A DNA stretch of 64,000 nucleotides from positions 38,326,195 through 38,390,194 of the forward strand of contig OX457042.1 of NCBI GenBank assembly GCA_949752735.1, given 5' to 3'. Below are positions 28,554-43,500 of the stretch, piece by piece (within the stretch, counting starts at the first letter, position 1; the number at the start of each line of letters is the position of its first letter). The notes below the pieces were generated by a model. That model saw only the letters and a list, made by a program, of their open reading frames with translations, was not told the DNA's origin and searched no databases. The position numbers and the translations under genes are program-made. Source of the stretch: Lumbricus terrestris (lineage: Eukaryota; Annelida; Clitellata; Crassiclitellata; Lumbricidae).

Positions 28554-31500
28554 TCTGTCTCTCTCTGTCTCTCTCTCTGTCTCTCTCTCTGTGTCTGTCT
28601 GTCTCTCTCTCTCTGTCTCTCTCTCTCTGTCTCTCTCTCTCTGTCTCTCTCTCACTCTCTGTCTCTGTCTCTCTCTCTCTTTCTCTGGCATTTGATGGAA
28701 TGGAAATGTACAAGAACAGAAAGCAAACAAATTAAAAACAGCAAAAATAATAGAAAGCAATGAAATAGGTGACTAATAAGCAACCATCAAATGACAGAGA
28801 CTCACATTTTCTACGCACAGACAGAGTAGATCATAAGCGTCACCAAATGGAAGAATTGCTGGACACTGACATTCAGTCTGTGAAGCTGTCAATCCCGGTA
28901 GCTTATCCACCTCAGATCTAGAACACAGCATTACAACATACTGTCAGAACTCGGCTAAGTAATAAGGAGTCAAAGCTTAGATGTATGCAAGAATAATGGG
29001 TTACCTACTTGTACATTATATGCAGCAGAAAATATTACTTGACAATACAATTTTCTGGGGTTCGTGGATATTTAGATCTGTGAACTACCAATCACTTTTA
29101 CACAGTACCTACAATCTCAATCCTCCAGTGCAGTGGAGATGACAGAGGAAGCTGATGAGCGCCTATTTAATGCAATATGCAATGATAAACTGCATGTCCT
29201 CTACCGATTATTCCCTCCACCTTGCCCTTCCTGTGGTCATGAGCTCTGTCATCGGGCTTCTCTTTCCCGGAAAAAGATAATTACAACTTTATCTCTAGAG
29301 TACTGTTCAAAAACATTTTTAACCTAGCAAACCCAACAACAAACACATCAATTAATATTATATAAACTGAACTTATACATAAAACCTTTGTGAAATTAGT
29401 CATATGCAACATGCTGCGTTCTGCCAGCCTGAAGTGCTGATTAAACAAAAATAGAATTGAATTGAATTTTTGCGATTATCAGACACTATAGCTGAGGATT
29501 TAGTTACACGCAGTGATGGCTAGATTACTTACTTTGGACCACAGTGAATGTATGAGCTAAACGAAACAACAGCTGCCCCTCCTCCGTCTGCTGTTCCGTT
29601 TAAGAGACCCACATGACCGGTTTCATCCGCTCGCAGATCCAGCAAACAGTCAAGGATCTAGATATTCAATCATCGCAGGAACAACAATGCTTTCAAAACG
29701 AAAATAACAGATTTAACTTCGCAAATTAAAAGGGTCTCCTAAGAGTTTGCCAAGACATTTTTCAGTAACACTGGTTGATTAACATCAACGATTAAGATTC
29801 AAATACAAGACTTTGATAAGGTAATACGAAATATAGCAAATACAGTCAGAGCAATGACATTAAAGAGAGAAGAAGACAGAATAAATGCTTTTGAAATGAA
29901 ATGCCTAAGAAAGATCTTGAGAGTGCAATGGACAGAGAAAAGAACAAACGAGTGGGTATTGGAGAAAACGGGAACAGAAAGGACCTTATTGAGCACGATA
30001 AAAAGAAAGAAGCTCATTTACTTCGGTCATTTGATGAGGAAACAGGGGGGATGCTTGGAAAAGGAAATAATACAGGGTACAATTTCGGGAGCAAGGGGAA
30101 GACCGAGGATGGGATGGATAGCTAACATCATCGCGTGGATGGAACTACCATTCGAGAGGATATTGAAGGAGACGGAGGACAGGAAAAAGTGGCAAAGGCA
30201 TGTCCATGAAGCGACCAACCCTCGAATCGAGGATGGTTAAAGACAAGACAAGACAATGACATTCAAAATGTCAATATGCTATAAAAATAAGTATTTAACA
30301 TACCACTGCATTCATAAAGCTAAAAAATCTGCACAATTATGAAACTATTCAAAATGGGTTCCACCACAAAAAGTCATGGACAAAGTGGCATGGACATAAT
30401 GTCATAAGCATTAAGCATAAATGAGTAAATAAGTGTTTATTTTAATAACTGATATTCTCAAAATTGACTGAAAAATTATTGTAACATTTGAAACATTTTT
30501 GCCGGCTAGAAACCAGGAAGAAAGCAAAATCTGGCTAACTGACTATTACAATGCTAAATAAAAATGGTTTCAAGTATTTATAGTCTTTGTACATTATCGA
30601 AACTACATACAACATTGATATTAATTAAGAACTCTTGCTGCAATGTTCCCCAAACAATCACTTTTTAGTTGATTTTGATATTATCAATTATTAAAATAGA
30701 CACTTAAATAATTTACTCATTTATGCTTATGACACTAGTCCATCACATTTTGTCAGTTGACATTTTGTTGCATGACAGTTTGTCAGATCATCTTGAAAAT
30801 ATGACCCTGTTAATGGCATTCATCCCTCCTTCTGGTCACACTTTGAATGCCTAATATTTTCATTGAGTGACTGTGGTATCGATCATACTGCCAGTATTTA
30901 GTGCAACTTGGTGGCCTATCGGTAATGCGCTTGCTCACGGAGTGGGTGGTTGAGGGTTTGACTCTGGGTAACGACCTTGGGCAAGTTGTTTGCGCACACG
31001 TGCCGTCGTCACCAAGCAGTATAATTTGGTACCGGCGTAAGCTGGGAAGTAAATGGCAAGTCCTGGAAAACACTAGCCCCGTGTCCAGGACCTTGGGATT
31101 CGTCCATTACTGGCTCAAGGCCATTGAAAAGGAGATGAGCGCCTCCCTGTGTTCCACATGGAACTGGATGGACTTCACCTTTTTTACTGCCAGTGTTTAA
31201 CAAACTTATTAAAAATGATTTATTCACAATTACCCAAAGTACGAAGCATTTTTGCCAATGTCACATTAACTGAGGACCAAAATGACCTTTCAGCTAAACA
31301 ATGGTTCACAACTTTAATCACAAGGTGCATTTCAGTCAAGACCTGCAAACCACATGACTGTCACACAGAAAATCAGAGATACTGACCTCCTTTTTCAGTG
31401 GAGCCATCTGAGATACGAGATGACCAGAACACTTCATCAGTTCCATCATATACTCAATCAGTAATTGGTATGTCTTCAGTATATGATCGGTCTCTGTCCC

Positions 31501-34500
31501 AAAAAGCTTTTTCTACACAACCATAACAATCATTTAACTGTACAAAACAGAACAGTACTATAGCGATTCACAATAGCAGCAAAATAATTATATAAATAAT
31601 CATAGTGAATCACAAAAAAATCACCTTTTTTGGCCATCAACATAAAGCCATCAACAACCTGTTAGAGTTTAGAGACACTTGTAAATTCTTATGAAACAGA
31701 TACCACTTAAGGAGTTTCTCTAAATCATTTTGCACCAGAAATGCTGTCGGTTTCGGGTCGCCACAAGACCAACCAAGCTGCATGTTAGAAGCTGTGTTAG
31801 TCATGGTTGGTCGCTTCATAAGGAGAGGACATGTGAGAAGTTCTTGATGTTGTTGTATGACTGCTTTTACTACAGAGAATATAATTTTATTTTAAGATAC
31901 TGAGTTATCCTCATTATTCTACAGTACCACTGTGGCATATAACATTTGCATGTCCATTTAAAATCAAAACAGTTGTCATTAAGAGTGACTTGTATTAGTA
32001 ACATGAAAAAGTCAGGCAATATCTATAACTAACTCGAAATATTTTGATTATCCCAAAAACAGTTGTTTTCAGCTCTGGGCCAAGGAGTCTCTGTGATCTG
32101 TCTGCTGCTCCCTCAGAACCAACTTTGGCAGTTGAAGATGAAGACTGACAACTGCTAAGAGGCCGATGTAGAACCTGTTAAAGTTATTACAATGAATATG
32201 AATAAATGTCAGACGTAAGCATTATGACAAGCCGAGTTGTCAAAAGGCAAACAACTGGGTTTGCTATTTAAATGATAAAGCTCCGGAATCAACCGAAACC
32301 TAAATTGTGAAAACAGGACATTTTCTCTCACACAACAGAAGGCATTAATTACAGCTTGTCATGGTGTATGGCATAATGACCATTTACCGACAAGTCCGAA
32401 TGCTGAGCTTTGACACTGTGGCAGTTACAAACAAATCTAGTGCAAAACTGCCATAAAGTCCCCCACTTCGTGACATCAATGCAACTTCTGCTTAATGCAT
32501 GTAGCCCCAGGTCTTTGTTTACCATGCATTCACTGGCAAAATATATAATTTCAGTGACAATATGATCCAAACAGCTGAATAAAAAGTCAGTATGAACACA
32601 TTGAACATGCATGCCAATACATTTAATACAATCTTCACTCAATTTCTGTAACAGACTGGCACAACATCATATGTTTGTTATTAGATTGACAACATTAAAG
32701 TCCAGCCTAGCAGTCATTTGGGCAAATGGTCATTAAGCCATGCACCATGCAACGCTGTAATAGACCTTGTTGCAGCTCAAAGTCACACAAAAAAATGGTC
32801 CACTTTCATAATTGAAATTTCTCTTTCAACAGACTGAATCACTATGACCGACATAACCAATAATATCTGATTTCAAAGCGAAAACTCAACAGCATTGGGA
32901 GCAATGAACTGCAAAACCTGTACTTTCCTTTTGCAGAATTCCAAGTAAGTCATGAAACTGGCTTGAAGTAGATGAACCAGCCAGATCAACAATTAGTTCA
33001 ACAGCCATAAGTTTGACTTCAGTGTTTGGCTCCATGTCAATATTAGCCAAGTTAGGCAGGATAATAGCCTCAACCAATTCATCCTGAAAGAATATCAAAT
33101 ATTTAATTTGGTACTCAAATGCTTCAGCAAACAGTCAATGTTTTCTCATACTGTAAAATATTTTACTAACAATTCTTGTCTCACAAGCAAATTGGATGGT
33201 ACTGGGAATATTTTATACACAAAGTACCTCAAATTTATACATAGTTCACAAACAGATTACATGTACCTGAATTTTTGGCAACAACCAGTTTCGTTGAAAT
33301 TCTATGCTATGTTCAAACTTGCCTCAAGTTCCTACATCAGAGAGGCACAAATGCAAGAATCAGATGAAAATGTCAAAATAAAACAATTTTGCAATAAGGC
33401 ACAGGAGTCCAACTACTGCATAATGAAATCAGTAGAATGCTGTAAGTTAGTCCTGTCACTCTTGAAACCGGGTAAATCCTGAAATAAACATAATATCAGG
33501 CAAAGCTGTATAATAAAGAAGACAAAGTACCTGATATAAATCTTTGTAAGACTTAAAATACTCTGTTAGAACCTCAAGAACTTTAAGATGAACTGAACTT
33601 CTTGTTTCTTTTCTACAAAAACAAAATCAAAAGGACAAAAGCATAAAACACCAGTGACATAGAAGATACAATGTCATCCAAGTCAAGTATAGCAAATCAG
33701 AAAAAGACTAGCAACAGCAAAGCCGGTAAGCAATTAAATTAAAAGAATTAATCAGTTCTTGCTCAAAATTAAGTCAAAACTTATTAAGCTATTTGAAACT
33801 AAGGCTCACTGGCACCACAACAATTGAAATTAAACAGACTTACATTCTTTTTACACAATGCTTGCAAAATGACTGACAAGACAAATTCTAACTTATCATA
33901 GAAACCAGCAGCGACACACTAGTTTAGACAATTTTTTCTTCTCACTTCCACCATAACCTGCCTTTTATCTCCAGAAACCATCCAATCATGAGCACGCACT
34001 GTCGTAAAAAGAATTAGTCAAACAACAACAAAAATCATATGCAACCATTAAAGTTTGGAACAAATTCAACAAAATGCAGAAGCAACTGGATATGTGTTGT
34101 AAGTTCTACCCGAAATATATGTCAACCAGTTGTTTCAAGGAGTTCAGCCAATTGTCATGTGCAGGAGTAACGTGCTTCATTCGATAACTTACCAGGCAAA
34201 TAACAGAGCTCTCCTAAAAAATTGCAGAAATCACAACACAGAATCCATTTTCTCATCATAAAAAAACTGTTTTAAAATCTTATTGCAGTATAAGCAGATG
34301 AACAGTTTTATAGCACCAATAGTTTGCCTATGAAATCTATTTACCTACTGCTTCCTGCATTGACAGCCCTGTTTCTGAACGTAATCATATCTCTAAGAGA
34401 TAAGATAAGAATATTCTTTAATATACCAATTGCTATCCGCATTTTGGTGTATATACAAAGTATAATAAACAAATGTACATAATTTCTATATCCAATCAAT

Positions 34501-37500
34501 GTCAAAGTGTTTTAGAATAGCACAAAATCCTAAGTCCAAATCCAATATAAATTTTAAATTTAAAAAAGAAGTTCTTTCAATGGCCAACAATTTATTCTGC
34601 ACTTTGGTTTATATGGTATTACATTTAAATATGATAAAGCATCCTCGTCAAAAAAGATTTCCTCGTTAGGTTGTCCGCAAGTGTGGTCCAAAAAAATAAA
34701 ATTCAAGCTAGAATCCAAGACAACCTCCCAGTTTGTTAGACTTGTTATTAGTATTATTGAGACCAAATTTCAGCCCCAGATTCGGACTAGAAGACGGTGC
34801 TCAATGACACACAAAACTTACCATGTAGTAGTATTAGCTAGAAATATTGATACCTTTCTTGTTTGGTCAAAAACTCAACATTTGTCATGTAGATGAGCTT
34901 TAAATAGTTTCTGTTGTGTTATCATACGTTCCAGAATTAAGACTACACAGTTGTTAAGCCAATAAGTGACAAGTGTATTTTATGGAAATGAGACTTCTGG
35001 TGATTTGCTCATGAAGGATTGAGATTTTTGGTGCCAATTTCTGCAGCACTTGTGTACTATCCTTCTGTCGTGCCATTTTCATGGAGTACCATTAACAAGG
35101 ATAAGAAGACAAGGATAGAACATGCCGAAGTTGAAAGATCTGAATTTGTACCACCAGATTATCCGGTTCAAACGGTCCAATATGGCCTGCAGTCTGCCGC
35201 GTTCCTGCTGCCCCGCAAATCCCCACCATGCCGGGGCCGCATATAACATGCGGGCCACTGTGGTCATCCTAACAATGTCATGCAGGCTTGGTCCCTTGAG
35301 GCCGTGTGCAGTCATGATTCGCAAGGCATAAAGCGACTGTCTTGCCTGGATGCATATTCGCCTGATATGGGCTTCAAACCCTAGGTTTTCAGACATGACA
35401 ACACCTAAAATCGTCATACTTTGGACCCGAATAAGACCCGGAATCTCTGCTGGAGCGAACTGTAGCATTCCTCGTCCCGGACAGTGAACAACCATCTCCT
35501 GAGTCTTTCTTTGATTTAGAGTCAAGTTGCAGCGTTTGGCCCACTCCGTTACATGATTTAATTCTTCCCTAATCGTGTCGATTGAGGGCAACGTGTGTTA
35601 TACATGATTAGAGCTACCTCTATTGGAAGACTATCGTATGTGCTCCCGACTCCATTCTGGAGTTTGGAGCACCACTGAGTAGTACTCTTGAAGAAGTGCT
35701 AGAGAAATTTAAGAATGAATGCAAAAGTTAATGAACAAAGATCAAAGACTTGCTAACAGAGAAACCTAAACCTAAAATAAAGTTAATGCATTGATTTAAT
35801 ATAGCCAAAGTTGTTACCATTCCATATACACAAAAATGTGATTAAAGTCTTCAAATACTGACTAGTTAGCTGATATTACTCTTCTCTTTGCTAAACATTC
35901 AGCCTCTGGTCACCTCTATGCTGATGATGTCCAAACTTTTCTTCATGGCTCCTCTTCCTAACAACTTGCTCTCTGTCAGTCTATTGAATCTCTTTCTGCT
36001 GATCTCAATTGTTGGATGTCCTCAAATCGTCTTTCGCTCAACTCTTCCAAGACTTAGTTGATCTGGTTCGGCACTCGTCAACAGCTTAATAAGCTTGATT
36101 ATGTTTTACTTGCCAAGCACTTTCCTCAATTTACTTTTGTGACAAATGTCCGTGACCTGGGTGTTACTATTGACAATACTCATTCCTTCTCTTCACATAT
36201 TGCTAATATTTCTCGGTCCAGCTTCTATCATCTGCGACGTTTACACACCATTAGGCGACCTGTCTCTTCATCGATATTTTTTTCTATGGTCCATGCCTTC
36301 ATCTGTTCTCGCATTGACTACTGTAACTCATTACCCATTGGCCTACCTAAACTCTGCCTGGCTCCTCTCCAATCCAATCAGTACTTAATGCATCTGCTCG
36401 TTCAATTGCCCGCCTCCCTCGTTTCTCTCACATTTCAACTTTCATGACTGAGCAGCTTTGCTGGCTTCCATTGACTGCCTGGATTCAATATAAAAAAATT
36501 TCTCACCTATAAGATGCTTCTGGGTCAAGCGCCTCGCTAACTTTGTGATCTTATTATAGGAAGCCTTTCTCAGCTACTGTTGGACGTCCTCTCCGCTCTT
36601 TAGACCGTCATGATTCTCTTGTACCACGATCTCGGACTGCCACAGTCCAACATCGCGCCTTTGCCTCTGTCTGTCCTTTACTGTGGAATGGCGTTCCTAC
36701 TATTATTAATGTTCAGATTTTATCTCGAGGCTTTACTTTTTCTGCCCGTTAAGACTTTTGTTTTTCCAGGAGTTCTTCGCACTGGGTCAAGCGTGACCGT
36801 GATAAACTATTGATTGCTCTAATTAACGGGCCCTTATATACCTTGAAAGATAGTTGTTTACAAAGGTCTGCCTTAGTGAATGTTATAATTCATCCTCACT
36901 CAGCTTTCTCCAATCGTCCACTTCGTTCATCCAACAGACTTGACCTTTTGGTTCCTCGGTCTAGAACTGCTATGGCTCAGTCTCAATCATTTGCTTCAAT
37001 TGGTCTTCTCTTTGGAATGCTCTTTCTCCTTCTGTTCGCTCTACACATCTGTCTGGCAGTCTTTCCTCTGCTTTGTCTCTTCTTAAAACATGCTTCTTCT
37101 CGCAGGGACTTGCACACTGGGAGCACCTCTGAACGGTTCACCCTACTAGAGTTGCTTTATAAATGCTTAAATACAATACAATACAATATAATTATAATGT
37201 CCCAATTCTACCATTATTATTACACGGAAGGCAATGTCACTGTACTTTGTCAATACAAATAAAAACTTTTCACAAAAATATCGGAGTGGGGGCAGTAAAA
37301 GTGGGTCGGTCAGGTTACTGGAAACACAACATTATTTTTTTACGCCTTATTACTGGCAAAACAGAGATTGAAATGCAGTTCGTCATCTCACCGGTCGTCT
37401 TGAGAGGCAAGATTCCAGAACTGTAAAGAGACGATCAGTAGAACCGTAGAACTGTCCCTTTTCAAAGAGATTTTCAAGGGCAGTCAAAAGATGATGAACT

Positions 37501-40500
37501 ACGCTGACCAGTTCGGTTGGGCAGTCGGAGGTCCTCTGAGGAAATAAGCAAATCGCAAATCACCCAGAACATAAACAAAGACAACTGTTTATTACAATAA
37601 CATTTTCTTTTAAAAAAACTCATCAACACATTTTGCATATTTTACACCAGTGCTGACAGTTTTTCCTAGAAGTGGTGCTCTACAAATGTCAAATAGCCTG
37701 AAATAGGAGTTACAATTTTCACCAAAGCTGTTTATGGCACCCTTTAATCTCTTTTGTTCTATCTTCTTCACTTACCAATGCCTTCCTTCGTGACCATTAT
37801 CATTATTTTAAAAAAATTTAATGCATGAAGGTGACACTAAAATGGGATCGTAAGGCACAGATGGTCAGTTGCCAGGAGACGAAGCAGTCAGATATCCACT
37901 GCCTAAAAGTCAAGGAGAAACATTAGAGACCTTTGCGCCGCCTTTTCAAGGATGGAACTGAGTCAAAAAGCAAGAGTAGAAGTGCCTTAGGATCACATTT
38001 CAGTGTGACCTTTAATTACCATAACCAAGGCGAGAAGAGACAAGGTCAGAAGGAAACAAAGATCGGTCTGAGACATATTCTTAGTCAGTATAGAGTTGAC
38101 CTGATGTGACATATTAAAACACGATTTATGAAGCATTGTTACACGAGGCTGAAATGCGAGTACTTTCCAGGGTTACCCCCAAGTGTTTCAATGACAAGCT
38201 ATGTATGTACACTGACACATACACCGAGGAACACCAACTATACATATATACACAATGATCAAAGAAAGCAAATTCAATTTCTTTGTTAGTGAGTAACCCA
38301 GGGCATGTCCTGCATGGGTTTTTTCTGTCACCAAAAAAACGGGGCAGGCCAAACCCTTAGACCAAGAGCACATGATCATATACTAACAAAATATAAATGC
38401 TCCAATGAGGAGGACTATTCATGATCTGGATGATTTATATGCACTAAATAGTGACTACTAATTTTTCCTTTTCATCCTATATGCACGTGCACTGGATTGC
38501 ATTTTGTCAGCTAGTTTGAAAAAGCATATACCCATATATAATAATCTGTCGCTGAAGAGACTTACGTCAGTGTGATGCAGGGCAGCTTCTGTTATGTCAA
38601 GAACCCAGTCCCAGGTGTTCATTAGCAGCTCTTGATTGTATTTCGTAACAAGGTTTGTCGTCCAGATCACCACTTCTTGAATTACGATATCTGAATTGCT
38701 CGTAACTAACACCTATATCAAAGCGTGAAACAGTTGCACTATATGCTCTATATGCACTGTATAATGGACCTCTGCAGTCTGAACACATTAAAAAAAGTAG
38801 CCATAGATTAATAGAAATAAGGTCATAGACCCTTAGCAACACTATGATTTCTAAATTTGACCAATGACTCTCCTTGCAACATACAACACACACTTTTCAC
38901 TTTAAAAAAATATTCATCGAGTTTCTGCATTCTCTTCATAAAGTATTAGTTTTCCAACTGTTCTTTATACAATTGCACAAATTTCTAATAAAAAAAATTG
39001 AAATTATCAATGTCAACAACCAATTTCCATCAAGTCCATCTATTTCCATCACGACATACAGCTAAAGCTCTATCATGCTTCAATGTGTGGAACGTGCTGG
39101 TGCCATATGTGGGATACGGTGGTCTAGCAGTTAGTTCCATTCATGACTTGTAACTGGAGGGTCACAGGTCAAACCTACAGTACCTCAAGCCACTGTGTAG
39201 TGACAAAAATTATGGGTAAAGAACTCATCATCATGTGATCTCACTTCTTTCACGAAGATAAGCAAGGTGGAGTAAAAAATCTTATCTCACCAGATTTGAC
39301 CAAAACATTTGACGTAAAATTATTAAACTGCGGACAACAAGAAGAACCAAATAATTTAGAAAGCTTAATCTACAGATCGGCAAATCAAAATTCTACAAGT
39401 TTGACATTAAAATTTATTGCTGCAAAAATAGAAATTTCAAAAGTTACCAAAAGAATCTTAGTCGTTAATGATAAAAGATGGACAATGTTCACTGGCAACA
39501 TCATTATTCTACCTTCAAGAAATACGGCAGAATAGCAGAAGGAGGATGTCTCATAGAAGGCACATTCTGCGGACTCCACAGGGCCATTCCAACAAAATAA
39601 ACTGCACCGCGCAGAAGGCCCTCTCCGGTAAATTTCGAACTGGATCTAAAATTCAAAGCTCAGCAAATTTTACAAAATGTAAACGATTTCATAATATCAC
39701 ATTAGACACAAAAAGTAATTAATAAAGCTTTCGTGGTAAATAATGAACAAAGAGCAATTTAAGCATAAGAAAAGAAAGCAGAGGATGCAGAGAAGGACGA
39801 TGGCAGTGTCACGATTGATACCCTGAATCACTGGCAGAACTTGACCCTAATGAAAACAGACATAACCATGATGGTAAGCATCTTCATTTGGATACAGCAT
39901 TGTTTAATAACAGCTACATATCTACTTCCAGTCCAAATACAATGGCTGCCTTTGTTTCTTAACTGTTACAAATTGCATGCATGAAGTTCTGTACTGGCTC
40001 TATGTCCATCAGCATTATTGAATAGAGGGTCGCTTCCATGGTATGGTGATTCCAGCCAGATCTTGCTCCAACTTGATCCTTGCCAGCCTGGGTCATGTAT
40101 TCGGACTAGCCGATCCCTACGCTCAGTGGAGTACTCTCAGTCCCATTTGCTCGCAACTTCATCATGCAGAGCCGTGCATCTTCTGTGGTTAGCCCGGCAG
40201 TATGGAATGGCCTCCATCTTGGGCTGCGTCTGTTCCCTAGATCACTCTTTGACACATCTATAAGCACTTGAAAACTACACTGTGTCCGGATGAAAAGTAC
40301 AAAAACAAAAAAGTGTCATAACTCGATAAAAACTTTTAGGATTTGTCTGAAATTCTAAACACAACAACAGTGACCATATTTACACGAGATCCTAAAGACG
40401 ATTAAAAATAGAGCTTTTCAAATTTATGAGTGTTTAACCCTTTAATGCCGAGATGGTAGTAAATGGTATGGGAAATCCTATACCCTCCGGCATTAAAGGG

Positions 40501-43500
40501 TTCAAATGCAGCACTGAAAAATGGAAATTTCCAACATGTATGCAAAAGCTGAAAGGAAGTAAAATTCAGCTATATATGGTGCTCAAAATATCCTTTTTGT
40601 TCATGAACACACGACCGAGGGGTGCTATATAAAATTGCTGGAATAAATAAATAAATAAATGATTTACACTACATTCCAGAACTTGTACAGTTGTGAAGAA
40701 GAGATAGTGCTTAGAAGTGACAATCGGTAAAAGCACATACGAGTCATTCAGAATGCAACACATTTGATAGATGGCACTGTGACCAAGATGAGTGCCCAGC
40801 AACTTCTTCATCAACTGAAAACAGAGCAAAATTTAGTAGAAATGCAAAACCTCATTTAAGCAGCAGCCACGTCTTTGTACTTCATTTGCAGAATACTTAA
40901 CACTTAATTTGTTTGTTACTTGATAATTCTCATGAGTCATTTAACATCTGTCACAGAGTATGTCATGCAGTTAATTCTTAACTCTACTTTGGATAATATT
41001 CCCTACAAGATGAACTTCCTGTTCTCAACTAAACTATAAATTCCTTAAGTTACCAACTTCTTCAACTAATAAAGTGTCATAAAAATGTGTCAATAAACAT
41101 TACAATTTCTACACGATATCAATCAGATAATAATCTTAACATGACTTGGTATGGTTAATAATTAAAGCACTCAGAATATGTGACCCAATGAACCCAAATG
41201 TCAGCCATCGTGTAACAGAGGAAATTTACAAGTCAAGATTGAAACACATCACAATTCAAACACCATGTGCAATTCGCCTCCCAACACTTCTTGGCATCAG
41301 TCTGTCTTAAATGCAATAGCTCAGCTGTTTGGTGGCAAAAAAGCAGTACAAAACTCAGACTGGAGAACTGACTCAAAGTGTTGAACAGACAAAGCAAAAC
41401 ATTATCCACAGAATTTCTTCCAAGTTTTATGAATTGGTGGGAAACGTCAAACCTGCCATGTCTTCTCCACACAGCTTTTTCGATTGATGAGACAGCAAAG
41501 ACAGACTAAGACGAGCTGGAGAGATTCTGAAGGCAGGTAGCAGAACGACAACATTGTCTCCAACAGCCTCAGACACTGCTGCTTGCATGAAACACACAAC
41601 AAAACATCACAAAGATTATACAGATTGATCAATCATTGTACAAATCACTGCATTAACACATCTCAAGAGATAGTTTTAACAGAAGGCTTTCCATACATCT
41701 GTTTCCACAGGTCTGCCAATAGCCTGCACTGAATTTAATTCAGTTGTTTGTGTTGCGATCTCTTGCTTGTGTTTGTGTCGTGACTTGAGTGAGTGTGCAC
41801 ACAAACGTTGCTTAAATTGAAGATAGCTAATAACAAATATTGTGTGGACAAAGTTATTTATGTAGTGCCTTAAAGAACTTTAGGAAGAAACTGAGAGGTT
41901 TTGTGAGGTTTTTGACATCAACGTCGTCATCAATTCCTCTTGTCTACAATCTTTCTTTATATGTAGATCTCTTTTTTTAAATACAACTACTAGATCTGGA
42001 CTATAAGTTCTATTAGAAATACACAATTATACATATGTGACCTATCTGACCAAAACCAGGCTAAAGTTACATTTTGTACAATTTGAGTGCCATACATCTT
42101 TTTAACCCCTTTAGCGTGTATTAAAATTTTCAATAACTCTCATACAGCGTGTAATTTTTTCAAATTTTTTTATAAATTTTTTATAGTGACCAAATGATTT
42201 TTCTGGAAATTATCCTGTCAGTTTTCTATGGTCGCCACCCCCCAAAAAAAATTTGGGGGGGGAAATTTTTTTAGATTCAAAATCACTTTTCTTCAAATTT
42301 TTTCAAAACAACCATCATGCAGTACAACTTATCCAAACGTATGTCTAGCATTACAAAACAACAAACTTATCAAAACCTACAAATGTAGTCTGTTTTTGAT
42401 GGAGTTCATGCATTTCCGCATTATTTCTCGTCTAGGCTAAGTCCCACTTGACTTTTGACTTAGTTTCACCATAGTGTTCATACATATGAATGACGTAATC
42501 CCTGGCTAATGCGAGTTCCCGCCAACAAGGCTGCAACAGGGCCGCTAGACCTATAGGCCTACTAGGCCCACAAGGCCTAGAGGGCTAATGCGCTGATAAG
42601 GGCTGCTCTAGTATGTGTCACGACACCATACATCATCTGCACAGCGACGATCACCCTCTGACGTAACCCTGGCTAATACAAGTTCCCTGCCAACAAGGCT
42701 GCAATACCTTGTTTTGGACATTAAAATTGTCAAACATTTCTTACCTATAGGCCTACATAAATGCATACAGAACAGCTGTGCATAAGCTGCACATTTATTT
42801 CTTGTACATTTATTTCTTGTAATGCATCTAACAAGAAAGAAATGTAATATAGCACATTACTATATTCACCTCAACTTCCTCATCAGAAACAGCATTTGAT
42901 ACGATGGCACAAGTGTTTCTGAAAATAACATTTAAACATTAATTGCAAATCATTGGTTATTAATTACACTATTAATTACACTAGGCAATAAATCAATCAA
43001 TCAATCAATATTCATTTATTTTCAATACAGAATGACATAATTTCTGTCTAAAAGCTATTGATTCAGCATCGATTACAGTTTGGGTTGTCTATGATCTTGA
43101 GACCAGATTAATAAATGTCTTTAAAAAATACTCTGGTTATGTAATTTCGGTCATCCTTGCAAGAGAGAGTGAATTGTTGTTAGGTCGGGTCAAGCTAACT
43201 GTTTTGTCTGGAGGCAAAAAGGCAAAATTTCATCGGTATGACACTGGTCATGGCTACAGTTTCGCACCTATACACCTCAAACATAGCAGCTCGACAGAGT
43301 GCCACCATGACAAACCCCACCTAGCCCCGCCCTGCCATGCAGGGTGGAGCAAGGTGGGAGTGGGGCTGGGGCGGGAAACTCAGAACCAGACCGCGAATTC
43401 TCTCACATAGCCACATGGGCTAGGGATAACAACCTGTGACACCCTCCCTTGCAAGGATGACTGAAATTACATTACCACCAACCATCCTTTTCAAAGCATT

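Noticed and set aside
28393..28763. Several open frames of 60-106 codons on both strands
   Set aside because: Products of the CT-rich microsatellite; sequence is only L/S or R/E repeats.
33108..33482. 124-codon plus-strand open frame
   Set aside because: AT-rich intron between TSC2 exons 14 and 15, composition not protein-like, no similarity seen.
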